Position numbers and translations under genes: made by a program. Source: Clitopilus passeckerianus (taxonomy: Eukaryota; Basidiomycota; Agaricomycetes; Agaricales; Entolomataceae). From it: a stretch of 64,000 nt of DNA. A model generated the notes under the pieces. The model was not told where the DNA came from. It saw nothing but the letters and a program-made list of their open reading frames with translations, and did no database searches. The stretch spans positions 186,001-250,000 of the forward strand of contig CALYLX010000061.1 of assembly GCA_944990035.1 (NCBI GenBank), in the 5' to 3' direction. The number at the start of each line of letters is the position of its first letter. Positions within the stretch are counted from its first letter, which is position 1. This document shows, in pieces, positions 60,291 through 64,000 of the stretch.

Positions 60291-61682
60291 ATGAATTCTC
60301 CGAGTTCTCCTCTCGAGGCGTTGGCTGTAAGCTTGGGTGAGCAGCGGAGTGCAACGAGCAACATCCGATTCCCGATGTCTTGCCTAGTATTCGGCCCTTG
60401 GCTCCTTGTCCTCAGATTCATTCTTAACCGCTTCCCACTACGGTCTTCTTCCCTCAACCATATCCTTCAGGTCTACCCTCAAATCCCCAATTTTGGCCGC
60501 CATCTGACCAATGTCGAGGCGATCCTTTTCCTCGACCGAAATATAGTCCGGTCTCCCGACCACTCAGATTCGGATTCGGATCATGGTTCCGATGATAGTC
60601 AAGCCACGATTGAGGACTCTGAGATCCAGTCGCAGATTGGCTACCCATTACAGCGCATGATACCCATTGTTCATTTGAGCTCGACAGACTCTGAGAGCCT
60701 ATCCGGGAGGTCCACAAATTTATCGTCTCGGCAGGGATCATCGACCTCTTCGTTTGACATTGATGATTGGTAAGGCGCCTCATTTTGCAGGGCTTATCTG
60801 TTGACGCAATAAAGCCACTATGAAGCGCTAGTGGATAAGATTATCAGCCGAGAAGTCTCTTCGCAGACAATACCGGACTACGATGGCTTGGTTTGTTTGC
60901 TCCGATATATTTTCGGCGCGGTTACGGAATGCTGAACATTGCGCCTAGTTAGTCCCCGACGAGTCAACGGATGGCATAACGAACGTCATGATCAAACGCG
61001 TACAAGACGCTAATGAACTTGGCGTCATGATAGAGCTTAACCGACGGACCCCACGATCAGATCCATGGAACCCTGCACCACGTCTTCTCTGCGTTTCTAG
61101 ACGGGGGAGGGATACATACCTCGTCTTTCGCCGGCTGCTTCCCTATGATCAAGGGAGATTCAGGAAGGTTCGCCACTACGTCAGTTTCATCCAGCAACTG
61201 CTAGAGGTAAATTTGAGAAGGCATCGGTGTTGTAGGATTAATGGACCATTTCATAGGGGCTTTCGTTTCTCCACGAGAATGGGATAGGAGGCCTCCCATA
61301 TCATCAGAAACGATGCTATATGGTTGAGACAGACGACGAATATAATGAATCCGACCAACCAGGCCGGAATCGCTTTGCTGATTTCTCTGGAGTCAAGCGA
61401 GTGGGGAGATTGACCCTCTAATGACTCTGTTTTCGAAAACGATATCCGCCGGTGTGGCACATTCATCGGAGGGCTCACAGACCAGGTTGGTCTCCTTGAT
61501 CGTAGTGTCTGTTTCTCTTGCGCATTTACAAACTCATTCAGGTGCCCCAGATTGCAGCGAAGTGCAAATCCCTCGTCACTGGTATGATTTCTGGAGAGTT
61601 TGCAGCTGAAGATTCGAAGAAGTTGTTTGAAGCCTTATGCAAGTCCATAGGTGGTTCGACGCTCGATATGACGGTACCTTAG
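60291..61682 (+). pseudogene. Degenerate protein-kinase-like gene with an apparent frameshift
   Basis: Resembles the kinase-fold family common in Agaricomycetes. Proposed exons: 60291-60769, 60815-60890, 60949-61206, 61257 onward, and 61542-61682. A Lys in VMIKRV may be the ATP Lys; PWNPAPRLLCVSRRGRDTYL and LVFRRLLPYDQGRF are family blocks, followed after an intron by LSFLHENGIGGLPY. The frame then runs to a TAA at 61419-61421, whereas the next conserved block (NDSVFENDIRRCGTFIGG) is one base out of phase; I found no intron that bridges this. The last exon (VPQIAAKCKSLVTGM ... KLFEALCKSIGG) matches the family ending. HRD and DFG motifs are not visible, so catalysis is doubtful. The N-terminal 160 residues are not recognised and may belong to another transcript. 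Confidence 0.5.
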
Positions 61683-62333
61683 AAGTTCTCCTAGAATAAT
61701 AGCCTAGAATCTATTCTTCCTCGCCAGAAACCGTACATTATGTGCGAATGGTAGTTAGTTAATTGTGGGTATCCGTTGTATTAGAGTGAATAACCGATGA
61801 GAATCTCCACAAAGATCGCATTTTTCTCCAATCAAATTATCGACTCCATCTGCAAGAGAATTTAGCGCTTATATGAGGCAATCGAGAGCCCGAGCCTGAT
61901 CGAACGCGAAGAACAAATGCGAAGAATAGAACGCAACGTTGTGGATATTCCAACCGACTGCCACAACTTTGATGACCTTGAAACGTGGAAATACACCCCA
62001 ACTTCTTTTCGTCGCTACGTGATAACCCCTGTGTGCATCGGGTCAAAGGCTAGGGAAACGCGATTGGCAAAATCCTTCACACTGTGGGACTCCGGGGATA
62101 CGTTCCCATCCGAGTCACTCCGTCAGGTGTCGTTCATACCCGTCTATCCAATCGACGAAATCTCAGAATACTAACATGGGGATTTTAAGCGTGTTCAAAT
62201 GAGTCACACTGGCTGAGGATGTGCCAAGCCGTGGAGGCGTTCATACATCAAACAGTGACAAACACTCGGGGGGTGATATCCATCTCGCCGTCAAGAATAA
62301 AAGTCAGGCTTGTATTTCCTCCTCTGGCCAAGG
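61683..62333. other. Intergenic; one unassigned open frame
   Basis: An 85-codon frame from 61917 to 62174 extends upstream in phase to a stop near 61863. It has an even amino-acid composition but no domain I know. It may be an exon of an unrecognised gene or chance. Confidence 0.35.
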
Positions 62334-63749
62334 ATGTCGTATTCCTTTCCATTTGACATCTACCAACATATCATCTCTTATGTATCCAATAACAAAACAG
62401 CACTACTAATCCAGTGCTCCTTGGTCTGTCAGGACTGGTATCGAATTTCGGCTGACCGTTTCTGGTCTCAACACCCCTTCGTCATTCGATCTCACCACGA
62501 CCAACGGGATGCAGCGGAGGAGGTCTTGGAGGCCCCTGCTGTTTTCAGGCCTCATTGAACTGCTTCATTTGGCCGATTGCAAGGTTCCGCATCATATTCG
62601 ACATCTACAATTGCAGGGAAATCAGTACTTGTCTGACGACGAAGTCGCTGAAAACAACTTTACGAGGCTTTTGGGACTATTGCTGAGGTCCTTGTTTCAA
62701 AATACCGAGTCGGTCTGGTCGGCCTCACGCTTTCTGACACAAATTTGGGTTTTATCAGCGAGAGAACCTTCTCTCGTTTGGCCTCATTTGAAAGTTTACA
62801 AGCCCTTCAACTTTCTTCGATATCTTCCCTGATTATCATATTCTCTTCAACCTTGTATCGAATTTCAAAAACTTGTCAAGGGTGTCCCTTACTTCACGGA
62901 AGATGAATACGGTCCTTTCCGACTTCCTCCTGCAATATCACAATTCAACCTCGCATACCTCACGCGGCTTCGTATCGATGTTTCACTGGAGACCGTATCA
63001 TTCCTCAAATTATTTCTTACCCTCCTGTCACCTGCATACCGTCTTTTTGACTGGCGGGGAGAAATCTACTCACTTCAAGACGTCTCTGACTGTCTGTCAC
63101 ATCTTGGTCCAAAACTCAAACATCTTGGTTTCGATTATGCGAAAAATCGCATGGATGAAGCATACTATTTCGAAGATGCCTGGCTGGTGGATCCCAAATA
63201 GGTATGCGGTCTCATTTACTCTTGTTTCCTTTCTCCCTGATGCTCATTACTCTTCATTACTCAATGCTAGACTTATGCAATTGCCTTCTCGCATCCAATA
63301 CAGGACTTGAAACCCTCACATTTCGTACCGTCACACTCAGAGAAGAGCCCTATTATGATGCCTGGCTTCGACCCATCTTTAAGTCCATTACTTCTCCCTC
63401 TTTACGCCTTCTCTCCATCGTGTTCGAGCCCGCCTCCTTCTGGCAACGTGGAGCTCTAAATAGATGGGAAGAATATCATTTCAATAACTTCAACTGGGAC
63501 GCACTCGACGACGTTCTACCTTCAAATCCGAATTTTAAGTCTTGGGGCAGAGTGCAGATTGGGTGGTATGGTGAGAAAGAATACTTAGTCGATTTTGAAG
63601 GTATCGAAGAGGAGTTCAGACGACGGCTTGGCAGGCTACACGAGAGTGGCAAATTGGAGGTTAAAGGAATAGGATACAGAGATAAGATCAGTAATAATTT
63701 ATCGTACGAATGTATTTCCGAATTGGTTTGGGGTAACTTAGAGGAGTAG
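62334..63749 (+). pseudogene. F-box-like gene with several frame breaks
   Basis: It starts MSYSFPFDIYQHIISYVSNN and continues LIQCSLVCQDWYRISADRFW, an F-box. Downstream, blocks typical of F-box/leucine-rich proteins are found in changing frames: LIELLHLADCKVPHHIRHLQ, VGLTLSDTNLGFISER, LFNLVSNFKNLSRVSL, PPAISQFNLAYLTRLRID, and finally LETLTFRTVTLREEPYYDAW to the stop at 63749. I tried ordinary introns and could not reconcile the phases at about 62550, 62720, 62840 and 63190. The gene is therefore probably decayed, though sequencing errors or unusual introns remain possible. Confidence 0.5.
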
Positions 63750-64000
63750 AATCCGTCATTCGAGACAACGGTGGCTCTTCTAGTAGTTCGAGTCTTGCTG
63801 TATGGTGATGCACATAATTTTGAGCATCCCTTTGAAGATGTGTACCTCTTGTGTACTTGGACTAATCGTATTCGATGAACTCTAGAGAGGTAAATCGCTC
63901 TTTGGCTGACAGTAGTTGATGGTTTTCTTCAAACTCTCATTTGCAAGTGGGCTGAGCACGGCAAAGACGTGAAACGCCGCTCAAAGACGCAAATTTCGCA
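63750..64000. other. Right edge, no gene seen
   Basis: About 250 bp downstream of the F-box-like gene with no recognisable content. Confidence 0.5.

Noticed and set aside
61917..62174. Independent small gene of 85 codons
   Set aside because: No recognised domain, no clear start context and no supporting splice pattern; left as unassigned.
1..64000. CRISPR arrays, rRNA, transposon termini or viral genes
   Set aside because: No regular spaced repeats, no conserved rRNA strings, and no transposase or reverse-transcriptase motifs were seen on either strand.

Overview
The window looks like nuclear DNA of a mushroom-forming basidiomycete (Agaricomycetes). Genes are dense on both strands, most are cut by many short GT-AG introns of about 45-90 bp, and the content is typical of that group: several F-box genes, a BTB gene, degenerate kinase-like genes, an SNG1-type membrane protein family, M1 and M28 peptidases, and DHA1 and ACS transporters. 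I see no plasmid, phage, CRISPR array, rRNA, convincing tRNA or intact transposon. Gene models were spliced by eye; where exon coordinates are given, the summed exon length is a multiple of three and no internal stop appears, unless stated.

Layout. 0.8-3.0 kb: an APC amino-acid permease. 3.7-5.2 kb: an F-box gene. 5.85-10.8 kb: a large Rif1-type gene with four MCB (ACGCGT) boxes just upstream and N-terminal PP1-docking motifs. 11.0-13.0 kb: a second F-box gene, followed by a broken partial copy of its own C-terminal domain. 13.5-15.5 kb (-): a secreted M28 aminopeptidase, divergent from a BTB gene at 16.4-17.6 kb. 18.4-19.9 kb (-): SNG1-like copy 1. 20.4-22.1 kb (-): guanine deaminase, divergent from carnitine acetyltransferase (22.3-24.5 kb). 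25.5-27.8 kb: a protein kinase. 29.1-30.7 kb: SNG1-like copy 2, with a frameshift. 31.2-32.4 kb: a CRAL-TRIO (Sec14-like) protein. 32.8-41.4 kb (-): two tandem M1 aminopeptidases. 42.0-43.6 kb (-): an RPAP3-like TPR protein. 44.0-44.9 kb (-): an orphan single-exon gene. 45.3-47.5 kb (-): a secreted protein of an uncharacterised fungal family. 48.0-49.8 kb (-): SNG1-like copy 3. 50.8-53.1 kb (-): a DHA1 MFS transporter. 53.5-56.5 kb (-): the exosome exonuclease Rrp6. 56.8-59.3 kb (-): an ACS/Dal5-type transporter, divergent from RidA (59.6-60.2 kb). 60.3-61.7 kb: a kinase-like gene with an apparent frameshift. 62.3-63.7 kb: an F-box-like gene that looks decayed.

How the genes relate. Most are ordinary housekeeping or nutrient genes and no single pathway cluster is evident. 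The clearest unexplained structure is the dispersed SNG1-like trio. All three carry the same roughly 65-bp upstream module (CCGNCCCATCC, then GATTGGCTGA, then a TGCTCACTCAC-like end) 140-170 bp before their start codons. Copies 1 and 2 lack introns that copy 3 has, and copy 2 has a one-base frameshift. Other notable points are a 24-bp duplication that doubles a 3' splice site in one aminopeptidase copy, and a duplicated F-box-protein tail lying in the same frame just past its parent's stop codon.
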